Assembly: GCA_035524095.1 (NCBI GenBank)
Contig: DATKPK010000278.1
Coordinates: forward strand, 1 to 7,181
Length of the DNA stretch: 7,181 nt
Direction: 5' to 3'
Source: DATJUF01 sp035524095
GTDB taxonomy: Bacteria; Desulfobacterota; Binatia; Binatales; Binataceae
Shown piece by piece: positions 1-5,648 of this stretch. A program made the position numbers and the translations under genes. The notes beneath the pieces are model-generated. The model was not told the DNA's origin. It did not search any database and saw only the letters and a program-made list of their open reading frames with translations. Numbering within the stretch: the first letter of the stretch is position 1; each line of letters opens with the position of its first letter.

Positions 1-53
1 GCCTGCCCCAGGGCCCGCATAACCTGCTCTTCGGTATGTCCCTTCTTTGCCAC
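1..53 (-). CDS. IS3-family transposase OrfA, N-terminal fragment running off the left edge
   Basis: The first 18 residues can be read on the minus strand from a GTG start at 53-51: MAKKGHTEEQVMRALGQA. The K-x-H-T-E-E-Q-(I/V)-x-R-x-L-x-Q-A pattern is the usual opening of IS3-family OrfA proteins, which carry a helix-turn-helix that binds the element's ends. OrfA is normally followed by OrfB (the DDE integrase), and programmed frameshifting makes the OrfAB transposase. A GGAGG ribosome binding site lies 8 nt upstream of the GTG, which supports this start. The rest of the gene and all of OrfB lie outside the window, so I cannot say whether the element is intact. The family call rests on a short but distinctive stretch. 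Confidence 0.75.
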   Translation of the reverse strand, partial: MAKKGHTEEQVMRALGQ

Positions 54-140
54 CTTGCTGTCCTCCCACGACGCTTCAGAGGACCACGCAAATGGCTGCC
101 ACTCAACTTAACAGTGGTCTGATTTCCGGGTTTTGGGTCA
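1..140 (-). mobile_element. Left part of an IS3-family insertion sequence (outer edge inferred near 140)
   Basis: The segment contains the OrfA start and about 87 bases of its upstream region. IS3-family elements usually have terminal inverted repeats beginning TG and ending CA, with orfA starting some tens of bases inside. Read on the minus strand, a candidate end begins TGACCCAAAACCCGG at position 140, which matches that spacing. The matching right inverted repeat and the target-site duplication are outside the window, so the boundary is inference. The element would sit about 110 bases beyond the stop codon of the LGFP-repeat protein. Confidence 0.5.
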
Positions 141-201
141 CTCGCAAGCAACCGGTCGAGTTACGTGCTCTTATGGAAGGAGATACGGCCCTTGTCACTA
201 A

Positions 202-224
202 AGGAGCCGGTTGCGATGGCTCCT
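202..224 (-). terminator. Possible rho-independent terminator after the LGFP-repeat gene
   Basis: A perfect 7-bp stem (AGGAGCC at 202-208, GGCTCCT at 218-224) encloses a 9-nt loop. On the minus strand it begins 28 bases after the stop codon at 255-253 and is followed by TTTAG. The stem and placement suit an intrinsic terminator, but the T run is short, so efficiency is uncertain. No T run follows on the plus strand, so any activity should favour minus-strand transcription. Confidence 0.4.
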
Positions 225-252
225 ACGTTCTGCATCTCCACCACTGTGGTTT

Positions 253-1722
253 TCATTTCTTCAAACTGAGGTCGTATTTGACCAGCGGCGCATTCGCTAC
301 TAGGTGAGTAAACCGCAGCGAAATGATACTCGGATTGATATGCTCGGTTGCAACGTTAGTCTTCGCAACCCACGTTATTGAGCCGTTTTTGAATACACTA
401 TAACGATCCACGCTGTTTGCCTGAGATTTCTCGTCGCTCACCGGATAACCAAGCGCCCCTTGTTCACAGCGCAATTCCTGATACTTCTTGTAGATCGTAC
501 CGTGGACCTCGAATGTGCCGGACGTGGGGTGCGAATAAATCGCCCCAATCTGAAAGTTCTGATATTTCCCTATACCGTCCATGCAAGGCAATTCGGGCGT
601 GGTAGGCTTACCGAGAAAACTGTTGCTCGGACCTCCCGTTAATTTGTATTTCGCTGCGATTGGCGATTCTTCAGCGCCGGTAGCTTCGGGAAGCTCCATG
701 GTAGGCAGCACGAGATCTTGGGTGAAGGAACATTGCCTGTAATCGTTAAAACACGCTGATATTCTCCGATGAATCTGGTCTAACAGCACATTGAGTTGCG
801 ACTCGTAGTCGCTTAGCTTATGGTCGTCTATCCCCCGAAAGAGTTGCGGATTACCGCGTATGTATTCGATGCTTGCTCGTTTCGCCATTGCCTTGGCTTT
901 TAAATCTGCTGCCCATTGGATAACATCATCGCGATTCTGAAGGTCGGCAAGATTAGGCCCGTCGGGTAAGTCCAGAAATTTATAGTCGAGAAGATCCATC
1001 GCATATGGAGTCGCTTGCCCGGCGCTTTTGACTTGCGCGGGAAAGCTAGCCGCGAGCTCTAATAACTCCGGCACAGTCTGAGGATAATGCGGAGGTGTAT
1101 AGCCAGATGTATGAACATAAATGGAAGCGTCGGTGTCCTTGATCGCCTCTTGAATTGAGTGTGTAACACTAGCATCCAACGAGGCGCTGACTAGTCCGAA
1201 TCCACCGCTCGCGTGGAGAGACGTACTCAAAGCGCTTTTGTGTTCGCTGCTGGTCGTTCGCATGAGGATAAGTCCGAACATTTCGCCACCGGTACGAATG
1301 CCGTTTACATACATATCTCCGTATCTTTGCTTGAATGACTCGGGATTTTTTGCGTAAAGGTCTTTGGCTTCAGGAATCAGCTTGACATTGCTCATGAGCA
1401 AGACGGGATTCTTGACGATAGCAGTCACTACGACTGAAATTGAATTCTCGCTCATGGTATTAGTTTGAGCGAAATCAACTTTGGCGTTACCTCCGGCAAC
1501 AAAGCCATATGAAAGAGACATGGCGGCTGACACACCAAGCGACTCCTCGAGCTGGCGCTGTGACTCAACTACATGAGTCGTGTAGGTAACTTCAGCGCCC
1601 GCGGCACCCGACAAACTCGCAGGCGCTGTTGGGATTATTGCACTTCCCCGGATCTGTTCCGCCGAGGAGTCAGCCCCTGAGCCATAATTAAAAAGGGTGT
1701 CATAAGCGATCGTTTTTGGCAT
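253..1722 (-). CDS. Candidate MACPF-like pore-forming protein with C-terminal LGFP repeats
   Basis: The product is 489 residues from the ATG at 1722-1720. GGAG lies 7 nt upstream of this ATG; the longer in-frame start at 1896 has no ribosome binding site and overlaps the preceding gene. The C-terminal third is clear. A partial LGFP unit lies at about 355-377 (KY-LTGG-LGKP), a full unit at about 384-432 (FQIGAIYSHPTSGTFEVHG, then LGYPVSDE), and another partial unit at about 439-452 (FKNGSITW). LGFP repeats are known from exported and cell-wall-associated proteins. The N-terminal part carries YGDMYVNGIRTGGEMFG at about 134-150, which resembles the MACPF signature (aromatic-G-x-x-aromatic, then GG). 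It is flanked by Ser/Thr-rich alternating segments at about 63-105 and 155-195, of the kind that form membrane hairpins. No signal peptide or membrane helix is seen. The LGFP call is firm; the pore-former call is a motif-level inference. It may be co-transcribed with the cysteine-rich peptide upstream. Confidence 0.8.
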   Translation of the reverse strand: MPKTIAYDTLFNYGSGADSSAEQIRGSAIIPTAPASLSGAAGAEVTYTTHVVESQRQLEESLGVSAAMSLSYGFVAGGNAKVDFAQTNTMSENSISVVVTAIVKNPVLLMSNVKLIPEAKDLYAKNPESFKQRYGDMYVNGIRTGGEMFGLILMRTTSSEHKSALSTSLHASGGFGLVSASLDASVTHSIQEAIKDTDASIYVHTSGYTPPHYPQTVPELLELAASFPAQVKSAGQATPYAMDLLDYKFLDLPDGPNLADLQNRDDVIQWAADLKAKAMAKRASIEYIRGNPQLFRGIDDHKLSDYESQLNVLLDQIHRRISACFNDYRQCSFTQDLVLPTMELPEATGAEESPIAAKYKLTGGPSNSFLGKPTTPELPCMDGIGKYQNFQIGAIYSHPTSGTFEVHGTIYKKYQELRCEQGALGYPVSDEKSQANSVDRYSVFKNGSITWVAKTNVATEHINPSIISLRFTHLVANAPLVKYDLSLKK

Positions 1723-1763
1723 TATCAAGCTCCGAGCGGGAGAGTTGTCATCAAGCTTGACGC

Positions 1764-1799
1764 CGGCCGTACTCTCGCCTCTAAGAATACGTACGGCCG
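1764..1799 (-). promoter_or_regulatory. Perfect 9-bp inverted repeat between the peptide gene and the LGFP-repeat gene
   Basis: CGGCCGTAC at 1764-1772 and GTACGGCCG at 1791-1799 are exact reverse complements separated by 18 bases. In the minus-strand transcript this makes a GC-rich hairpin about 40 bases before the start of the LGFP-repeat gene. No T run follows, so it is not a typical terminator. It could be an RNA stability, processing or attenuation element that sets different levels for the two genes. It could also be a protein-binding palindrome: each arm contains CGGCCG, itself palindromic. Confidence 0.4.
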
Positions 1800-1804
1800 T
1801 GCAT
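1781..1804 (-). CDS. Possible 7-codon leader mini-ORF overlapping the intercistronic hairpin
   Basis: On the minus strand, an ATG at 1804-1802 is preceded by GAGGA with 5-nt spacing. It opens the reading frame MHGRTYS and ends in TAG at 1783-1781. The coding stretch runs through the 5' arm of the 9-bp inverted repeat and stops in its loop, so a translating ribosome would hold the hairpin open. This resembles leader-peptide control, but such a short frame can arise by chance and no amino-acid run hints at a sensed metabolite. Confidence 0.2.
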   Translation of the reverse strand: MHGRTYS

Positions 1805-1853
1805 CCGTTTCCTCGCTGTTTAAGGTTAACGGGATGCCTATGGGCTTCATTCG

Positions 1854-2039
1854 CTAGGCAACTCCCGAGCACGGCCACGTATGGCCAGCGCCGCATCTAT
1901 GATTAAAAGTTGAGGCGCAATGTCCGCTGGTTAGGATGCAGTGTAATGTGCAACAAACTCCATTCGGAGTTCCCGGCGGATCTTCATAGGTGCATTCAGC
2001 ATTGCATAAGGTGGTATCGGTTTCGATGTCAGGTGCCAT
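1854..2039 (-). CDS. Small cysteine-rich peptide of unknown function
   Basis: The product is 61 residues with eight cysteines (12, 16, 29, 30, 34, 41, 49, 57) and four histidines (33, 40, 47, 53). The spacing is C-x3-C, then CC-x3-C-x6-C-x7-C-x7-C. The start is well supported: GGAGGA at 2052-2047 sits 7 nt before the ATG. The first 11 residues are acidic and Thr-rich (MAPDIETDTTL), and there is no hydrophobic signal peptide. I do not recognise the family. The composition suits a disulfide-stabilised peptide, a metal-binding knuckle, or a RiPP-type precursor whose acidic N-terminus serves as leader, although no modification enzyme is seen in the window. It lies immediately before the LGFP-repeat pore-former candidate on the same strand, so the two may be made together. 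That it is a gene rests on the ribosome binding site and the Cys pattern; function is open. Confidence 0.6.
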   Translation of the reverse strand: MAPDIETDTTLCNAECTYEDPPGTPNGVCCTLHCILTSGHCASTFNHRCGAGHTWPCSGVA

Positions 2040-2165
2040 TGTTTAGTCCTCCGCCATATTCGCAAATTTAGATAACAACCTTTTCGCCTACTAGAAGTGG
2101 CGGCGCAAGTTACTGAAAGCCAGCCGGCCGCCTAATCGGGTAAGTATCGAGCACTCTGCGAAAGA

Positions 2166-2780
2166 TCATCTATTAGTACACGGTGCGGCAAATCCGTAGT
2201 TGGGGCACGCCGTCGCAATCAAGCCATCTTGCCCGTCCTCGCGAGCAGCAAGATAATCTGCTGCCACTGGGGCAGTAATGATCATTCCGATCAGAAGCGT
2301 ATATAGGGCGACCTTCCCGACAGCGCGGGGAGTGTCGCCCTTGTGCTCCCAAGCATTCGCATCTGCGATTGTGGCCACATATTTGACAGCGTGACTATGG
2401 CGGTTGGTCGTGAGATACCCTAGCGCTTGGTCTCCGCCATTGTGTCGGACGATTATAATATTTGGGTTGTCGGTGCTGGTGATGAGATAGTCGCCATCCG
2501 GCATCAGTTCGCTGCCTTGGATTGTCAATTGACCGTTTTGGCAATTGGTGGAGAGACACTTAACGTCGATGAAACGACCTTCTTGTGTTCCTGTCATGAC
2601 GATCTCGTTTGGGTTGGTCTTGTCAGGGTAGTAATCGATAGTTCCTTGGCTAAAGATCAATTCGTCATGTTCCGGGGTCCTAGGAGCACTGAGAATGTGA
2701 GTACTGACGGGCTTCTCGGGCGTCGCGCAAGCAGGCAAGAGGAATGCGAGCGCTACTGTTCTCGTCAAAAGCTTGAACAT
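2166..2780 (-). CDS. Putative lipoprotein with a C-terminal hydrophobic helix, function unknown
   Basis: The product is 204 residues from the ATG at 2780-2778. I chose this start because the following residues form a lipoprotein signal peptide: MFK, a positively charged start, a hydrophobic core, then the lipobox LPAC with the modified Cys at residue 18. A GAGAG sequence lies 4 nt upstream. The longer frame to 2855 would bury this signal behind 25 polar residues. The mature part is mostly polar and probably beta-rich (ISTDNP-NIIIV-like stretches), with a Cys pair at 75 and 80. A hydrophobic segment lies at about 154-175 (ALYTLLIGMIITAPVAA), followed by a short tail with Cys 192 and 201. A lipid anchor plus a late membrane-length helix is unusual and could tether the protein at two points. 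I recognise no domain. The cysteine-rich peptide gene follows after 126 bases on the same strand, so shared transcription is possible but not shown. Confidence 0.78.
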   Translation of the reverse strand: MFKLLTRTVALAFLLPACATPEKPVSTHILSAPRTPEHDELIFSQGTIDYYPDKTNPNEIVMTGTQEGRFIDVKCLSTNCQNGQLTIQGSELMPDGDYLITSTDNPNIIIVRHNGGDQALGYLTTNRHSHAVKYVATIADANAWEHKGDTPRAVGKVALYTLLIGMIITAPVAADYLAAREDGQDGLIATACPNYGFAAPCTNR

Positions 2781-2891
2781 CGATCTCTCATTGGCAGGCG
2801 TCTGCTTCGTTGATCGATTGCCTTCGTCTTGGGTCGACCCCAGCCGTGGGACCACGCTAAGCGGGTGCCGATTCTCGACGCGAATATTTTA

Positions 2892-2918
2892 ACTATAAAC
2901 TCGATGCGCAAGTTCCAA
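2892..2918 (-). promoter_or_regulatory. Weak sigma-70-like promoter candidate for the lipoprotein gene
   Basis: On the minus strand, TTGGAA (2918-2913) and TATAGT (2897-2892) are separated by 15 bases, about 110 bases upstream of the lipoprotein ATG. The -10 element matches consensus at five of six positions and the -35 at four of six, but the spacer is two bases short of optimal. It is a candidate only. Confidence 0.22.
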
Positions 2919-3106
2919 CAGCACTTTCCTTCATGAGATGACCGCACGAGTACAAATGAAGTCTCGGAGGGTCGATCTACGCAAACACGATGCCGACTAG
3001 TTGTTCCGCATCCACGGTATATTCAAGGCCGAAGCTTACAATTTCGTGAGCACGAAGACCTGGAGATGAGGTTTTCCGCCGCGCCGAGCGTCTGAAACGG
3101 GGAGAA

Positions 3107-3220
3107 ATGACCCAACTGCTGATCGCGTTCGTTCGAGGTGGGTCGCGCATTGCGGCAACCTTTTGGGACCCAGTCGCCAGCCGCGTGCTGGTACACATGA
3201 TGCACCGAGGGGCGGAGTAA
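3107..3220 (+). CDS. Possible 37-residue small ORF upstream of czcC
   Basis: An ATG at 3107 opens a 37-codon frame starting MTQLLIAFVRGG and ending HMMHRGAE before the TAA at 3218-3220, 39 bases ahead of czcC. GGGGAG lies only 2 bases upstream of the ATG, closer than is efficient. The frame stays open upstream to a stop at 3047-3049, so it could also be the remnant of a decayed gene rather than a leader peptide. No family is recognised and the His/Met content is modest. Confidence is low that it is translated. Confidence 0.2.
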   Translation: MTQLLIAFVRGGSRIAATFWDPVASRVLVHMMHRGAE

Positions 3221-3259
3221 TCGCCTTATCAGTGGCGTTTGAAAGGCTGAGCTGTCTGC

Positions 3260-4492
3260 ATGGTAATACGATCAGGGGTTTCCGTCGTCGTTATTCTGAT
3301 GCTTTGGTGCCCGCGATTTGCACGCGCAGAAGAAATCACACTCGATCAGGCAACAGCCATCGCATATGAGAGTAACCCTGATCTGGCGGCGGCGGCAGCA
3401 GAGTTGACCGTCGCTGCGGGTGCAATTCAACAATCTAACTATTTCAGCCAATTCAATCCGGCAATTGACAACGACGCGGATTATCGGAAGCGCAAGGGCG
3501 AATCAAATTCTCAGGATTGGCGCATTCATCTTTCTCAGGAATTAGAGATCTTTGGACAACGCGGCCTGCGGAAAGAAAGTGCACGCCTTGGTTATCAGCG
3601 GAGCGCAGAGGAGTTGAATGATCAACGCCGTCTACTCGCCGCGGCTGTTCAAATGAGCTTTTATGAAGCCCTTCGTCTTCGGCAGCAAGTTACGTTGCTA
3701 GGAGAACTTGAGGCTCTTGATGGCAGGCTGACGAAAATGGCGGTTGAACGCTTCGATGCTGGAGAGATTGGCCAGATCGAGCTAAACCTCGCGGAGGTTC
3801 GATACGGCCAAAGTAAACTCGCCGTTCTGGATGTTCGCGAGGCCTATCGGCTTGAACGATCGAGTCTTGGCAGACTGCTAGGCGGCGCTGTTGGCGCTCA
3901 ACCTGAGCCGTCCGGAGCGCTAAGACCGGATCTCACGCACGCCGACGTCGCTGTTCTAGTGGCCAACGCGCGAGCTAACAGACCCGATTTGAAAGCGGCG
4001 CAACTGGAGATTGCAAGACTCGAAACCGAAGCCACGCTGAACAAAAGGCTGGCACTCCCGAACCCCTCGATTGGAGTGTTCTTCGGTCACGAACAAAATA
4101 CTGAAAGATTCGTCGGCGGTACTGTCGGACTGTCGATTCCGATTTTTAACCGGCGTCAAGCCGAAGATACCGCTATCGCCGGGCGCCTAGCGCAGGCTCG
4201 AGCGAAGTTGCGCGCGACAGAACTGGATATCGAACGGGAGGTTCGTGATGCGTACGGGCGCTACATCGAAGCGGTCAAAGCGTTGCGAATAAGCAGCGAT
4301 GAGATGGTCGCTCCAGCGCAGCAAAGCTTCGGATTGCTCGAAGAGGCTTTCAAGGCCGGCAAAATGGATCTGCTCACGCTATCCGTGGCGGAACGCCAGG
4401 CATTCGAAGCACGCTCGAGCTACCTCGAAGCCTGGTTCAATTGCGCCGCCGCACGCGTCTCACTTGAACTCGCAGTCGGAGGTTCGGTTTGA
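3260..4492 (+). CDS. czcC: CzcC-type outer-membrane factor of a heavy-metal RND efflux system
   Basis: This 410-residue TolC-like protein forms the outer-membrane exit duct of the CBA efflux complex and releases metal cations outside the cell. A signal peptide covers residues 1-23 with a likely cut after ARA. The mature chain holds two outer-membrane efflux protein (OEP) repeats, at about 27-210 and 228-405. Recognisable stretches are LSQELEIFGQRGLR (91-104), RFDAGEIGQIELNLAEV (164-180), VGLSIPIFNRRQAE (289-302) and AFKAGKMDLLTL (363-374). These are typical of the CzcC/CusC family, and the length is normal. The ATG at 3260 is the only good start because an in-frame TGA lies at 3248-3250, although its ribosome binding site is weak. 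A Cys at 17 is preceded by Trp, so it is not a lipobox. The stop codon overlaps the czcB start. Confidence 0.93.
   Translation: MVIRSGVSVVVILMLWCPRFARAEEITLDQATAIAYESNPDLAAAAAELTVAAGAIQQSNYFSQFNPAIDNDADYRKRKGESNSQDWRIHLSQELEIFGQRGLRKESARLGYQRSAEELNDQRRLLAAAVQMSFYEALRLRQQVTLLGELEALDGRLTKMAVERFDAGEIGQIELNLAEVRYGQSKLAVLDVREAYRLERSSLGRLLGGAVGAQPEPSGALRPDLTHADVAVLVANARANRPDLKAAQLEIARLETEATLNKRLALPNPSIGVFFGHEQNTERFVGGTVGLSIPIFNRRQAEDTAIAGRLAQARAKLRATELDIEREVRDAYGRYIEAVKALRISSDEMVAPAQQSFGLLEEAFKAGKMDLLTLSVAERQAFEARSSYLEAWFNCAAARVSLELAVGGSV
4478..4482 (+). promoter_or_regulatory. Ribosome binding site deciding the TTG start of czcB
   Basis: GGAGG lies 6 bases before the TTG at 4489-4491, inside the last codons of czcC. 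The start and the czcC stop share bases (TTGA), an arrangement typical of translational coupling. The next in-frame TTG at 4495 would be 12 bases away and less likely. Confidence 0.65.
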
Positions 4493-5607
4493 AGTTGTAT
4501 TTATTAGTTGCCGGCATCATCGGACTAGTCAGCTCGAATTCGTATTGCCGTAGCGCGTCCGCGCAGACGCTTCAAGTTTCACCATCGTCAGAGGCGAGTC
4601 GGCAGATCGTGTTGTCCCCAATAAAGCGCCAGGTGATCCCAGACAAGATCGCCGCCACCGCCATTATCGAGCCTGATGCCGGAGCGGTTGCTGAGGTCAG
4701 TAGTACGATCCCTGCGCGAGTAGTGAAGTTGGTCGCCCAGCCGGGTCAGCAAGTGAAGGCCGGCCAGCCGCTGGTTGTACTTAGCAGCGTCGAGCTGGGG
4801 GAGGCGAAAACCGATTATCTTAAAGCCAAATCGCTGGAGCATATTACCAGCGAAGATTTAGCACGCGAGCAAACACTCTACCAAAAGAAAATCTCGCCGC
4901 TCAAGGATTTGCTTGATGCGCAAGCGCAGCACGATATCGCCCTGGCGCAGTATCAGGCGGTTCGTGAGAAGTTGCGTTTGCTGATATCAGCAGAAGAGAT
5001 CAGTTCGCTCAAATGGTCCGGTAACGGATCTCCACTCGGCGAATTTACGTTGCGATCACCCATTGATGGGACCCTGGTGACGCGCAACCTGACGATAGGC
5101 GCGATGGTCAATCGCGATGATCATCCGCTGAAAGTAATTAATCTTAGCCGCGTGTGGATCTTTGCCAATATCTTCGAAAGTGAACTCGCGAATCTCCACG
5201 TGGGCGATGAAGCCAGCATCACAGTTGACGCTTATCCGGGGCGCGTATTCACTGGCCGTGTTGCTTATGTCGGTGATGAAGTAGATCAGACTACGCGATC
5301 GGTCCGGGCACGAATCGACGTCGCCAGCCCCGACCGCCTGTTGAAACCCGGTATGTTCGCCCAGGCAGAGATAGCGGTCGTGGCTGCACGCGACGTGGTC
5401 GTTGCGCCCGATTCCGCGCTGTTTGATGTCAAGGGCAATGCGGTCGCCTTTGTTGCGATCGGACCCAATACTTACTCGGCGCGATGGTTAAGGCTGGGCA
5501 CACGCGGTTCCGATAGTGTCCAGGTTATTTCAGGTTTGCACGATGGCGATCAGGTCGTATCGAGGGGCGGTCTGACACTCAAGACTATGCTCGCGAACAA
5601 TTTGTAA
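4489..5607 (+). CDS. czcB: CzcB-type periplasmic adaptor (membrane fusion protein) of the metal efflux system
   Basis: This 372-residue periplasmic adaptor links the inner-membrane pump CzcA to the outer-membrane duct CzcC. Translation most likely starts at TTG. The signal peptide is residues 1-25 with a cut after SASA. The domain order is standard: first half of a lipoyl/barrel-sandwich domain (about 64-101, with LVAQPGQQVKAGQPLVVLSS), an alpha-helical hairpin (about 103-170), the second lipoyl half (about 184-218, LRSPIDGTLVTRN), a beta-barrel (about 220-297, ending LLKPGMFAQAEI) and a membrane-proximal domain (about 302-372). It lacks the His-rich N-terminal metal-binding segment of Cupriavidus CzcB and is much shorter, like many compact relatives, so any metal chaperone role would rest on other residues. 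It overlaps czcC by 4 bases and precedes czcA by 41 bases, with no terminator between. Confidence 0.93.
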   Translation: MKLYLLVAGIIGLVSSNSYCRSASAQTLQVSPSSEASRQIVLSPIKRQVIPDKIAATAIIEPDAGAVAEVSSTIPARVVKLVAQPGQQVKAGQPLVVLSSVELGEAKTDYLKAKSLEHITSEDLAREQTLYQKKISPLKDLLDAQAQHDIALAQYQAVREKLRLLISAEEISSLKWSGNGSPLGEFTLRSPIDGTLVTRNLTIGAMVNRDDHPLKVINLSRVWIFANIFESELANLHVGDEASITVDAYPGRVFTGRVAYVGDEVDQTTRSVRARIDVASPDRLLKPGMFAQAEIAVVAARDVVVAPDSALFDVKGNAVAFVAIGPNTYSARWLRLGTRGSDSVQVISGLHDGDQVVSRGGLTLKTMLANNL

Positions 5608-5648
5608 TCCTCATTTATTAACCAGATCTTCGAGGGAAACCTTAGTTC

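Larger units (their letters stand above)
2781..3259. other. Divergent intergenic region between the lipoprotein gene and the efflux operon
   Basis: This stretch of about 480 bases should hold the promoters for the leftward lipoprotein gene and the rightward czc operon. Short open frames exist on both strands, but none has both a good ribosome binding site and recognisable protein features. An AT-rich patch at about 2881-2900 is the most promoter-like part. I found no convincing MerR-, ArsR- or CzcR-type operator and no regulator gene. Confidence 0.5.

Noticed and set aside
47..307. 86-codon plus-strand open frame at the left end
   Set aside because: It runs antisense through the OrfA start, the candidate terminator and the 3' end of the LGFP-repeat gene, and has no recognisable domain.
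1723..1896. Longer start for the LGFP-repeat protein, adding 58 residues
   Set aside because: The ATG at 1896 has no ribosome binding site, the extra residues look non-coding and are not a signal peptide, and it would overlap the Cys-rich peptide gene by 43 bases.
2099..2132. GGCGGC/GCCGCC inverted repeat between the lipoprotein and peptide genes
   Set aside because: The stem is only 6 bp with a 22-base loop and no T run follows, so it does not support a terminator call.
2427..2813. 128-codon plus-strand open frame
   Set aside because: It is antisense to the lipoprotein gene, whose signal peptide and lipobox make the minus strand the coding one.
2977..3198. 73-codon minus-strand open frame in the divergent gap
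   Set aside because: There is no ribosome binding site and no recognised family. The C-terminal part looks somewhat protein-like, but not enough to call a gene or pseudogene.
3260..3330. Possible lipobox at Cys17 of CzcC
   Set aside because: The residue before the Cys is Trp, which signal peptidase II does not accept, and a good signal peptidase I site (ARA) follows.
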